24,046 bases of DNA from a virus. The stretch is from IMG/VR virus record IMGVR_UViG_3300002835_001075, positions 1 to 24,046 of that record; one strand, written 5' to 3'. Under the pieces are notes generated by a model, which made no database searches, had not been told where the DNA came from, and saw only the letters and a list, made by a program, of their open reading frames with translations. Of the stretch, positions 9,674 through 15,346 are shown piece by piece. The translations under genes and the position numbers were made by a program. Position 1 is the first letter of the stretch; every line of letters begins with the position of its first letter.

Positions 9674-9868
9674 ATGAGCATATATGAAAATAGAAAACCA
9701 GTTAACCGCAGTATTCCTAAAAAGATAAAAGTTCAACCTATAATAGTTACAGCACCAATTGAACCTATAATTGAAGAAATAATTGATACTCCCGTTGAAC
9801 CCATAATCAGTAAGTCTAAAAAGAAAACTCCAGTAGTGAAAAAAAAGAAAGTTATTAAAACAGTATAA
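9674..9868 (+). CDS. Small Lys/Ile/Pro-rich protein
   Basis: This 64-residue protein has no recognised family. It begins MSIYENRKPVNR, continues with a Pro/Ile/Glu segment containing a near-repeat (PIEPIIEEI, then PVEPIISKS), and ends with a strongly basic stretch KSKKKTPVVKKKKVIKTV. It looks unstructured, with acidic centre and basic tail. It follows the capsid terminator. The next gene also begins MSIY, hinting at a common origin of the two starts. A minor virion or DNA-binding role is possible but nothing proves it. Confidence 0.6.
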   Translation: MSIYENRKPVNRSIPKKIKVQPIIVTAPIEPIIEEIIDTPVEPIISKSKKKTPVVKKKKVIKTV

Positions 9869-9899
9869 TAAATTTTAAATCATTTAAATAATTATAATC

Positions 9900-10034
9900 A
9901 TGAGCATTTACAAACCATTAAAACCCAGAGAAAAAGGTTACACATTTGATAATGTGAATATCTTTCAAACACCAGAATTTAAAGAAGAAGTTGAAAAAAT
10001 TGGTGATGCTCGGTATGAGCCACTAGCACCTTAA
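9900..10034 (+). CDS. Small protein of 44 residues, MSIY start
   Basis: This short reading frame encodes MSIYKPLKPREKGYTFDNV followed by an acidic helix-like stretch (TPEFKEEVEKIGDARYE) and the end PLAP. It sits 31 nt behind the preceding small gene, on the same strand, with a similar A/T-rich leader and the same MSIY start, and ends in TAA like every gene here. The balanced amino acid composition argues that it is a real gene. Function unknown. Confidence 0.55.
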   Translation: MSIYKPLKPREKGYTFDNVNIFQTPEFKEEVEKIGDARYEPLAP

Positions 10035-10053
10035 TTTTAACTCAAAAAACTTT

Positions 10054-10069
10054 TGCCGGGAAACCGGCA
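10054..10069 (+). other. GC-rich hairpin with GAAA tetraloop
   Basis: TGCCGG and CCGGCA form a perfect 6-bp stem closed by GAAA, a stable GNRA-type loop if transcribed. No T-run follows, so it is not a standard terminator. It stands out as the most GC-rich patch in an AT-rich gap and is the first of three inverted repeats in a row ahead of the gene at 10134. Confidence 0.7.
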
Positions 10070-10074
10070 TTAGA

Positions 10075-10088
10075 AATTATTAATAATT
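10075..10088. repeat. 14-bp perfect palindrome
   Basis: AATTATTAATAATT equals its own reverse complement. It lies 5 nt after the GNRA hairpin and directly abuts the next palindrome. It may be a protein-binding site or part of an RNA fold; all-A/T sequence makes chance more likely than for the two neighbouring elements. Confidence 0.6.
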
Positions 10089-10104
10089 GTACATAATTAT
10101 GTAC
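10089..10104. repeat. 16-bp perfect palindrome, possible operator
   Basis: GTACATAATTATGTAC equals its own reverse complement. Its end overlaps TACTTTTG (10102-10109), a match to the Bacteroidota -7 box TAnnTTTG, so a dimeric protein bound here could block polymerase. I find no -33 TTTG at suitable spacing, so the promoter itself is doubtful. It sits 29 nt before the ATG of the 341-residue gene. Confidence 0.6.
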
Positions 10105-10133
10105 TTTTGAGTAAAATTTTAAAAACCAACACA

Positions 10134-11159
10134 ATGAGCAAAAAAGAAAATTACACAATTGTAGAAAAGTATCAGCAGTCTAAAAACAAGACAATTGCTG
10201 TGCGTCCTTTCTTTGACCCCAATAGACAGAACATGGGATTAGAACAGTACAAAATGGCCTTGCATGATGGGGTATGGCATGAAGAATCTCTAGCATGTTT
10301 AGAGATGAATGGTGTTAAACGTTATGTTACAGGTCTAAATGAATTTGCACCAGATGTTAAGTTACTTCCTCCAGGTGAAAAAGACATTAAAATTAAAGAG
10401 ATTAGAAAAGTAATTTGTCAGTTAGAACAAGAATTAGCAGCTAATGTACTTGACCCTGCAGATAAAGAATTTTGGAATAAGGTTAGTTTATTAAAACCTG
10501 ATAATTTTAATTTTTGGTCTAGAATAAGCATTAGATGTGGTAATGATCCACTTTTTTTAGATCCTGATAGAGATCCTTATGATTTAATAAAATTGTATGC
10601 AATTAATGCCGGTGGATTTTCCATCATAGCTAAATCATTTAAGTTAGCTAAACAATCTCCTAATCCTCCAAAATTTTATTTAGATCAATTAGAGGAAACT
10701 ATTAGTACTAGAACTGAATACACAAAAATAAAAAATGCAGCTATTGGGGAATTACAAAGTCTTTATAATAAGGATACTACCAAGTTAATGTATGTAGCCA
10801 AGGTAGTTGATGTAGATAGTGTGCAATACACAAAATCTACACCAAATGATATCTTATATGAAAATATGGATTTTTACATAAATGGAGATGGTTCTGAGTC
10901 TAATAAAATAAAAGCTGCTGAAAACTTTATTGATGCTGCTAAAGATTCTATGGAGAATCTAAAGATTAGAGCCCTTGTAAAAGATGCTCTATACTATAGA
11001 TACATTACAACTAAATCTACTGGTTGGATTGAAACTTTAGATGGTGGTGAGAAACTTGGAAAAAAACCTTCTGAAGTTGTAGATTATTTAAAAAATCCTC
11101 TTCATGAAGAAACTTTGTTAAATCTATTAAGCAAAGTTGAAACATATTGGGCTAGTTAA
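10134..11159 (+). CDS. Unknown 341-residue protein after capsid region
   Basis: I do not recognise this protein's function. The ATG at 10134 (MSKKENYTIVEK) is chosen over an upstream TTG at 10107, because the TTG overlaps the -7-like box and its leader codons are A/T-rich non-coding in style. The N-terminal part has VRPFFDPNRQNMGLEQYKM and a conserved-looking GLNEFAPDVKLLPPGEKDIKIKEI; the middle has FNFWSRISIRCGNDPLFLDPDRDPYDLIKLYAI, and the C-terminal half is helical with a TKSTGWIETLDGGEKLG segment. It has no signal peptide or membrane helix. Its size and position after the capsid gene suggest a virion or packaged protein. It is preceded by three inverted repeats, the most structured non-coding stretch in the window. 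Confidence 0.85.
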   Translation: MSKKENYTIVEKYQQSKNKTIAVRPFFDPNRQNMGLEQYKMALHDGVWHEESLACLEMNGVKRYVTGLNEFAPDVKLLPPGEKDIKIKEIRKVICQLEQELAANVLDPADKEFWNKVSLLKPDNFNFWSRISIRCGNDPLFLDPDRDPYDLIKLYAINAGGFSIIAKSFKLAKQSPNPPKFYLDQLEETISTRTEYTKIKNAAIGELQSLYNKDTTKLMYVAKVVDVDSVQYTKSTPNDILYENMDFYINGDGSESNKIKAAENFIDAAKDSMENLKIRALVKDALYYRYITTKSTGWIETLDGGEKLGKKPSEVVDYLKNPLHEETLLNLLSKVETYWAS

Positions 11160-11181
11160 TATAACAGTATAATAAAAAATT

Positions 11182-11472
11182 ATGAAAACTATAAAAAAAA
11201 TGCAAATGGGTGGAATGTCTAATGGTATAATAATGAAAGATACTATGATGAAAAATGGTGGTACTGTAAAGGCCACTAAAAAACCTAAGATGGCTATGGG
11301 TGGCGCATTAAAAGATGTACCTTCTAGTAAAGTTGGATTATCTAAACTTCCTACAGAAGTTAGAAACAAAATGGGTTACAAAAAGAATGGTGGTGCTACT
11401 ACACCTAAAGCAAACATGGGAGGTAGCATGAAATATGGGATGGGTGGTTCAATTAAAACTAAAAAGAAATAA
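11182..11472 (+). CDS. Small Met/Gly/Lys-rich basic protein
   Basis: This 96-residue protein is built from repeated MGG units (QMGGM, MAMGGA, NMGGSM, GMGGSI) separated by lysine-rich spacers, with one folded-looking segment, GLSKLPTEVRNKMGYKKNGG, which I remember from small proteins of Bacteroidota phages. It ends KTKKK. It is highly basic and has 12 or more Met. It opens a run of four very close small genes (gaps of 1-2 nt). The last 15 nt (ACTAAAAAGAAATAA) recur at the ends of the next two genes. A DNA-binding or head-internal role is plausible from charge only. Confidence 0.75.
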   Translation: MKTIKKMQMGGMSNGIIMKDTMMKNGGTVKATKKPKMAMGGALKDVPSSKVGLSKLPTEVRNKMGYKKNGGATTPKANMGGSMKYGMGGSIKTKKK

Positions 11473-11474
11473 TC

Positions 11475-11681
11475 ATGGCAAAAAATAAAACAATGTTAAG
11501 TGGTCCCGATAGACAATGGGAAATTGAAGATGCAATGAGAACTCTTCAAAGAGCTGAAGCTATTCGCAAGGATAAAGCTTTAATGGGTGGTGTAAAAAAA
11601 TCTATGGATTCATTAAACAAAATGATGTTTGGTGGAACCCCTAATATTTCAGTTAAAAAAACAATAACTAAAAAGAAATAA
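11475..11681 (+). CDS. Small basic protein with KKTITKKK tail
   Basis: This 68-residue protein has an amphipathic helix in the middle (RQWEIEDAMRTLQRAEAIRK) followed by GG-containing basic stretches (LMGGVKKSMDSLNKMMFGGTP) and the tail VKKTITKKK. The tail is the same in the next gene, at both protein and DNA level. It starts 2 nt after the previous stop. The MGG/FGG motifs tie it to the gene before it, so the three neighbours may be diverged members of one small-protein set. Function unknown. Confidence 0.72.
   Translation: MAKNKTMLSGPDRQWEIEDAMRTLQRAEAIRKDKALMGGVKKSMDSLNKMMFGGTPNISVKKTITKKK
11653..11681 (+). repeat. 29-bp direct repeat, copy 1
   Basis: The last 29 nt of the 68-residue gene, TAA stop included, are identical to 11939-11967. 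It encodes the KKTITKKK tail. A shorter 15-nt version ends the gene before it, at 11458-11472. Confidence 0.9.
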
Positions 11682-11682
11682 A

Positions 11683-11967
11683 ATGAAAAAAAAATTAAAA
11701 AAAGCTCAAACAGGAACTTCTATCCCAGCTTCAAAACCGCTTTCTAAATCAGATTCTACACAAGTAGCAAATATTAAAAAAGCATTATCTGATACAACTA
11801 AATATAATGGCAAAACATTTTATCCATCAATGCCATCAGGAGCCCTTGATAGTTTAATAAGTATTTATAAAAGAGATAATCCAGGAAAACCTATTAATAA
11901 AAAAAATGGAGGAGCTGTTGAATCTAAAAAAATGGCAATTAAAAAAACAATAACTAAAAAGAAATAA
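11683..11967 (+). CDS. Small basic protein with KKTITKKK tail
   Basis: This 94-residue protein begins with a basic stretch (MKKKLKKAQTG), has a central segment that could fold (DSTQVANIKKALSDTTKYNG, then FYPSMPSGALDSLISIYKRD), and ends KKNGGAVESKKMAIKKTITKKK. The KKTITKKK end and its DNA are identical to those of the preceding gene, so the gene is bounded on both sides by copies of one 29-bp repeat. It starts 1 nt after the previous stop. Unknown function; nucleic acid binding fits its charge. Confidence 0.72.
   Translation: MKKKLKKAQTGTSIPASKPLSKSDSTQVANIKKALSDTTKYNGKTFYPSMPSGALDSLISIYKRDNPGKPINKKNGGAVESKKMAIKKTITKKK
11939..11967 (+). repeat. 29-bp direct repeat, copy 2
   Basis: The last 29 nt of the 94-residue gene are identical to 11653-11681, offset by 286 nt. 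Recombination between the copies would cleanly delete or duplicate the gene lying between them without breaking either reading frame. Confidence 0.9.
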
Positions 11968-11969
11968 TT

Positions 11970-12119
11970 ATGGCTGAAAAGAAGGATAGAAAATGGATAC
12001 AAAAAGCAATTAATCCTGCTCATAAAGGATATTGCACTCCAATGTCTAAACCTACTTGTACTCCAAAAAGAAAAGCATTAGCTATCACTCTTAAAAAAAT
12101 GGCAAAATCTAAAAAATAA
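11970..12119 (+). CDS. Conserved-type small phage protein, 49 residues
   Basis: This short gene reads MAEKKDRKWIQKAINPAHKG, then YCTPMSKPTCTPKRKALAIT and LKKMAKSKK. The pattern KWIQKAI near the start and R/K-x-AL-A-x-TLKKM near the end is one I remember from many small phage proteins, where the middle varies; here the middle is short and carries two cysteines in CTP motifs. It is very basic. It starts 2 nt after the previous gene in the same tight run. Role unknown; a small virion or nucleic acid-binding protein is possible. Confidence 0.72.
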   Translation: MAEKKDRKWIQKAINPAHKGYCTPMSKPTCTPKRKALAITLKKMAKSKK

Positions 12120-12123
12120 AACA

Positions 12124-12771
12124 ATGAAAAATTTAATATTTTTAATTTTTATAAGTAGTTTAATAATTAGTTGCAATACTGGATCAACTAAACTTCCTGA
12201 AAAAAGTGTACTAAGAATTCATAAAAGCAAATTTGCATTTTGTGGAGCATCTGGTGCAGTACCAACAGGTAAAAAAATAATGATACAAGGTGTAGAGTAC
12301 AATGAAGGTTGTGCTATTTGCCCTGTATTAGAAGGTCCTTCAATTTCTAACTTGGCTATGTATGGGTCAGGTGGAACATGGGGGGATTTTAATATTGAAA
12401 ATAATTTTCAAACTCCTGATGGTACTAATAATACAGTTTGGTCTTTGTTTTGGTATTATGATTCAACTACATTAATTCCACAATTTAATCCTGTATCAAA
12501 ATCTTGGGAATTATTATCACCAGTAAATCGTAAGTTTACTATTAACATGAGTAATCCTGAAACTAGTGAAAGTAATATGTTTGCAATGCCGGGAATTATA
12601 TTTGATACAACTGCAACAGGTATTGTTCTTGCTAAAGTATATGGTCCATTAAATGAAGATGCTCTTCCATTAAGAATTGCAATCCCTGTTAAAAATGGAG
12701 AAACTTCAATTACTGCAGCTAAGAAAGGTACACCCTATCCTGTAGGAACTCCAATCCCAACAAAAGACTAA
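12124..12771 (+). CDS. Predicted phage lipoprotein
   Basis: The first 16 residues are a short signal peptide (KN, then LIFLIFISSLIIS) leading to a lipobox cysteine (IIS-C17), so a host lipoprotein pathway should lipidate Cys17. The residues after it (NTGSTK) lack the acidic surface-export signal known from Bacteroidota lipoproteins, so it probably stays on the periplasmic face; this is inference. The mature part (about 198 residues) has GCAICPVLEGPSISNLAMYG with a CxxC, a Trp/Tyr-rich TVWSLFWYYDS, and a Pro/Thr-rich end. No enzyme motif is seen. Phage lipoproteins often block superinfection; iron or receptor binding cannot be judged. It follows the small-gene run by 4 nt and is followed after 10 nt by another unknown. 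Confidence 0.75.
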   Translation: MKNLIFLIFISSLIISCNTGSTKLPEKSVLRIHKSKFAFCGASGAVPTGKKIMIQGVEYNEGCAICPVLEGPSISNLAMYGSGGTWGDFNIENNFQTPDGTNNTVWSLFWYYDSTTLIPQFNPVSKSWELLSPVNRKFTINMSNPETSESNMFAMPGIIFDTTATGIVLAKVYGPLNEDALPLRIAIPVKNGETSITAAKKGTPYPVGTPIPTKD

Positions 12772-12781
12772 AAAAAATAAT

Positions 12782-13315
12782 ATGTCAACTGCACATTTTA
12801 AAATAACAAATAGTACAAAAGTTCCTGTATGCTATGCGGTTTATGAACAGCCTAAAGCAAATAACAATCCTTCAAAACATGGAGTGCTTAAACCTAGTGA
12901 AACTAAGGAGTGGAATTCTGGTTCATTACTTATAGGAAACTATGAAGTTTGGGCTATTGTAGTAGGAGATGCTAAAGATCATACAGAACTAACAGCAGTT
13001 AGTGGTAGTGAACCTGTATTTCCAGGAGAAGATGTAATGAAAGTTTATTTTGAAGATGGGTTACCAAATTGGTTAGGTACTTTAAATAAAGCTGATATGG
13101 AAGCTTTCTCTACTGATGACTTAAAACAAACTTTAGGTGAAGATATGACTACATCCATTTGTCCTACTTTTTATTGGAACGGTATGTCAACTCATACTGT
13201 AAAAATAACAGGTGGACCTGAACTGGTTCAAGAACCAGAAACTGGTTTATATAGAATAGGTAAACCTGGAGAAGAAATTGAAGCAACAACTTTATTATGT
13301 TATAGAGCAAGTTAA
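12782..13315 (+). CDS. Beta-rich protein of unknown function
   Basis: This 177-residue protein lacks a signal peptide. The first 70 residues look like a beta sandwich (AHFKITNSTKVPVCYAVYEQ, then LKPSETKEWNSGSLLIGNYE). The C-terminal part (STHTVKITGGPELVQEPETG) is also strand-rich. The opening phrase ITNSTKVPVCYAVY with a later TKEWNSG segment recalls small membrane-binding or lectin-like sandwiches such as aegerolysins, but the match is too loose to name. It lies 10 nt behind the lipoprotein gene, and the two may form an accessory pair. Role unknown. Confidence 0.7.
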   Translation: MSTAHFKITNSTKVPVCYAVYEQPKANNNPSKHGVLKPSETKEWNSGSLLIGNYEVWAIVVGDAKDHTELTAVSGSEPVFPGEDVMKVYFEDGLPNWLGTLNKADMEAFSTDDLKQTLGEDMTTSICPTFYWNGMSTHTVKITGGPELVQEPETGLYRIGKPGEEIEATTLLCYRAS

Positions 13316-13325
13316 AAAAGAAACA

Positions 13326-13568
13326 ATGGCAAATAAAGTTAAAGTATCTGCTGATGGTGAAAAGCATATAGTCTATAAAAAGACTACTAAGCAAGGCAAA
13401 GGTCAACCTGGAAATATTATGGTTAATCACCCTACTAAAGATAAAGGTAAATGGGATACAATTGACCTTACCAAAAAAGCAGGTGCTAAAACTGTTGCAC
13501 AAGGTGTAGCAGTTACTAAGAAATGGCATAGAGAAAATCCTTACCCAAAACCTAAAAAGAAAAAGTAA
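13326..13568 (+). CDS. Small basic phage protein (KKWHRENP type)
   Basis: This 80-residue protein starts at the ATG at 13326 (MANKVKVSADGEKHIVYKK); a longer frame from 13278 would overlap the previous gene by 38 nt and is rejected. The segment KGKWDTIDLTKKAGAKTVAQ, then GVAVTKKWHRENPYPKPKKKK, resembles small proteins I remember from Bacteroidota phages, usually found among structural genes. The tail is basic like those of its neighbours. Its stop overlaps the next ATG (TAATG). Function unknown. Confidence 0.75.
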   Translation: MANKVKVSADGEKHIVYKKTTKQGKGQPGNIMVNHPTKDKGKWDTIDLTKKAGAKTVAQGVAVTKKWHRENPYPKPKKKK

Positions 13569-13711
13569 TGGCAAAGCAAATGTTAAAGAGAAAAGATGGT
13601 AGTGTATCTCAAAGAGGTCTTTGGGATAATATCCGTGCTAATAAAGGTTCAGGTAAAAAACCTACCAAAGAGATGCTTAAACAAGAAAAAAAGATTAAAA
13701 CTAAGAAATAA
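13568..13711 (+). CDS. Small phage protein, LWDNIRANKGSGKKPT type
   Basis: This 47-residue protein reads MAKQMLKRKDGSVSQRGL, then WDNIRANKGSGKKPTKEMLK and a basic tail. The LWDNIRAN-x-GSGKKPT core is a widespread short phage motif that, as I recall, lies next to the AWTRKEG family, as it does here. Both ends overlap neighbours in TAATG junctions, which shows that it is translated as part of a coupled trio. Role unknown; basic charge suggests nucleic acid contact. Confidence 0.82.
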   Translation: MAKQMLKRKDGSVSQRGLWDNIRANKGSGKKPTKEMLKQEKKIKTKK

Positions 13712-13983
13712 TGGCAAAGACAGCTGCTTGGACCCGTAAAGAGGGTAAGAACAAAACAGGAGGATTAAATGCTAAAGGTGTTGCTTCTTATAGAAAAGAA
13801 AACCCGGGTAGTAAACTTCAGATGGCTGTTACAACTAAACCATCAAAACTTGATCCTGATAGCAAAGATGCTAAAAGAAGAAAGAGTTTTTGTGCTAGAA
13901 TGTCGGGGATGCCTGGACCTATGAAAGATGAAAAAGGTAAACCAACTAGAAAGGCTCTTTCATTAAAAAAGTGGAATTGTTAA
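13711..13983 (+). CDS. Conserved phage protein, AWTRKEGKN family
   Basis: This 90-residue protein carries highly conserved phrases of a widespread small family: AWTRKEGKNKTGGLNAKGVA, YRKENPGSKLQMAVTTKPSK, AKRRKSFCARMSGMPGPMKD and a C-terminal TRKALSLKKWNC. I believe the family is listed as DUF6321, but could not check. The two cysteines (SFCARMSG and the terminal KWNC) and many Lys/Arg suggest a metal- or nucleic acid-binding mini-domain. Family members are common in phages and also found near packaging or DNA genes; no function is known to me. It closes the coupled trio and precedes the connector gene by 26 nt. Confidence 0.85.
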   Translation: MAKTAAWTRKEGKNKTGGLNAKGVASYRKENPGSKLQMAVTTKPSKLDPDSKDAKRRKSFCARMSGMPGPMKDEKGKPTRKALSLKKWNC

Positions 13984-14009
13984 ACTCAAATTTAAAAAGT
14001 TAAAGACTA

Positions 14010-14717
14010 ATGAATAATCAAACCCTATCTCTTAAAATAAAAGAAAGACTTAATAAACTTGCTAGTAATGACTATGATAATATAGAATGCTGGCAAATTA
14101 TTGAAGCTTTTAATAAAACTCAACTTGAATGGGTACGTAGACAACTTCATGGTAATAATATTTTTAAAGAAGGAGATGAATCTTCTAAAAGAAGAATTGA
14201 TGATTTACAACCTTTACTTACAGAATTAACATTAACAGGAACTTTATTAGATAATTATTTTGAGACTAATAATTTTCCTGTTGCTGATTATATGGAATAC
14301 AAAAGAGTGACTGCATACGCCACATCTGAGTGTTGCCCAGATCCAAGAACTATGGTTGTTTATTTATCTGAGTCAGCTAATATTGATTTGGTAATGAGAG
14401 ACCCTTTAAAAAATCCTAATTTCAATTGGGCAGAAACATTTTGTACATTAATAGGAAATACCATAAGGATCTATAGAGTAGCTGATTTTGAAATAAATAG
14501 TGGTTTATTTACATATTATAGAAAACCTATTAATATTCAAATCTCAGGTTGTCAAAATCCTTATACTGGAACTACTAGTACTACAGATGTTATTTGCGAA
14601 TTTAAAGATGATGTAGTTGAATTAATGCTTGATGAAACTGCATCATTAATTGCTGGTGATATTGATAACTTTAATCAGTTGACTAGAAACAAACAAGCAT
14701 CTGAACAAAATAATTAA
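14010..14717 (+). CDS. Putative head-tail connector or ring protein
   Basis: This 235-residue protein resembles a conserved family of crAss-like and related Bacteroidota phages: CWQIIEAFNKTQLEWVRRQLHGNN (shown here in part), a later RRIDDLQPLLTEL, then NWAETFCTLIGNTIRIYRV, LFTYYRKPINIQI and a C-terminal FKDDVVELMLDETASLIAGD. As I recall, this family is one of the virion proteins near the connector in crAss-like phages; the exact place (ring or adaptor below the portal) is inferred. Acidic C-terminal helix, no membrane segment. It is followed after 10 nt by the ferritin gene and thus shares its transcript. Confidence 0.62.
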   Translation: MNNQTLSLKIKERLNKLASNDYDNIECWQIIEAFNKTQLEWVRRQLHGNNIFKEGDESSKRRIDDLQPLLTELTLTGTLLDNYFETNNFPVADYMEYKRVTAYATSECCPDPRTMVVYLSESANIDLVMRDPLKNPNFNWAETFCTLIGNTIRIYRVADFEINSGLFTYYRKPINIQISGCQNPYTGTTSTTDVICEFKDDVVELMLDETASLIAGDIDNFNQLTRNKQASEQNN

Positions 14718-14727
14718 TAATAATATT

Positions 14728-15273
14728 ATGCAAAATAGAACATTAAAAACACCAGTTACAGGAGTACCTTCTAAAAAAAGTGATAATCCTCTTATAACTC
14801 CTCAAGCTGTAGATCATTTGAATTATAGAATTGAGCAAGAAGAATATTCTTCAAGAATATATCTAGCAATGTCAATGTGGCTAAATAATGAAGGTTATAC
14901 TGGAGCCGCTAGTTTATGGAAAAAATATTCAGAAGAAGAGTTAGCTCATGCAGAATGGGCTAGAACTTATCTTCTATCTTTTGGTATTCAACCTCTTACT
15001 CCGGCATTAAAACAACCTCAACAAACTTTTTTAGGTTTGCCTGAAATAATTGAGATGTCTTATGATCATGAGATTGAAGTAAGCAAACAAGCTAAAGAAC
15101 TTGCTGATAGTGCTTTTAAAGCAGCTGATCATATTTTATATGAACTAGCTCTTAAATATTTAAAAGAACAAGTGGAGGAACATGATAAAACTCAGACTTG
15201 GTTAGACAAACTTGCTGCATTTGGAACTGATCCTATAGCATTAAGATTATTGGATAATGAAATGGGAGGTTAA
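14728..15273 (+). CDS. Ferritin with intact ferroxidase centre
   Basis: This 181-residue protein aligns along its length with bacterial non-haem ferritin (FtnA). Residues matching the E. coli FtnA iron ligands are all present: E38 (EEYSS, equals E17), Y45 (Y24), E71 and H74 (EELAH, equals E50/H53), E115 (YDHEIE, equals E94), Q148 and E151 (KEQVEEH, equals Q127/E130). It should therefore oxidise Fe(II) and store ferric iron in a 24-subunit cage. It carries about 21 extra residues before helix A (NRTLKTPVTGVPSKK and so on), unusual for FtnA. No haem-binding Met as in bacterioferritin is evident. It is the last gene before the late promoter at 15279, cotranscribed with the connector gene. Whether it acts in the host cell or the virion is open. 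Confidence 0.95.
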   Translation: MQNRTLKTPVTGVPSKKSDNPLITPQAVDHLNYRIEQEEYSSRIYLAMSMWLNNEGYTGAASLWKKYSEEELAHAEWARTYLLSFGIQPLTPALKQPQQTFLGLPEIIEMSYDHEIEVSKQAKELADSAFKAADHILYELALKYLKEQVEEHDKTQTWLDKLAAFGTDPIALRLLDNEMGG

Positions 15274-15278
15274 AATTA

Positions 15279-15310
15279 TTTGCATTTATCAATTTTATTT
15301 CGTATATTAA
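15279..15310 (+). promoter_or_regulatory. Putative late promoter 2
   Basis: TTTG (15279-15282), 20 nt, then TATATTAA (15303-15310) with a preceding G. The spacing equals that of the two other TTG-bearing sites of this type. The box ends 36 nt before the ATG at 15347. It fills the 73-nt gap after the ferritin gene, which holds no obvious terminator. Confidence 0.7.
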
Positions 15311-15346
15311 ACTTATATATTTATTAATTTTTAATCATAAAACAAA

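Noticed and set aside
10102-10109. TACTTTTG as a promoter for the 341-residue gene
   Set aside because: It matches the -7 box, but no TTG is found at 17-23 nt upstream; kept only as a possible element within the palindrome entry.
10107-10133. TTG start nine codons upstream of the 341-residue gene
   Set aside because: The TTG lies inside the -7-like box, the leader codons are A/T-rich like the gap, and the ATG at 10134 gives a normal start with an A-rich leader.
13278-13325. Longer start for the 80-residue protein
   Set aside because: It would overlap the previous gene by 38 nt, far more than most junctions here, and the ATG at 13326 sits right after a typical short gap.
13164-13574. 136-codon frame on the - strand
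   Set aside because: Its Phe/Leu-rich sequence is the mirror of Lys-rich codons in real + strand genes; it overlaps two of them.
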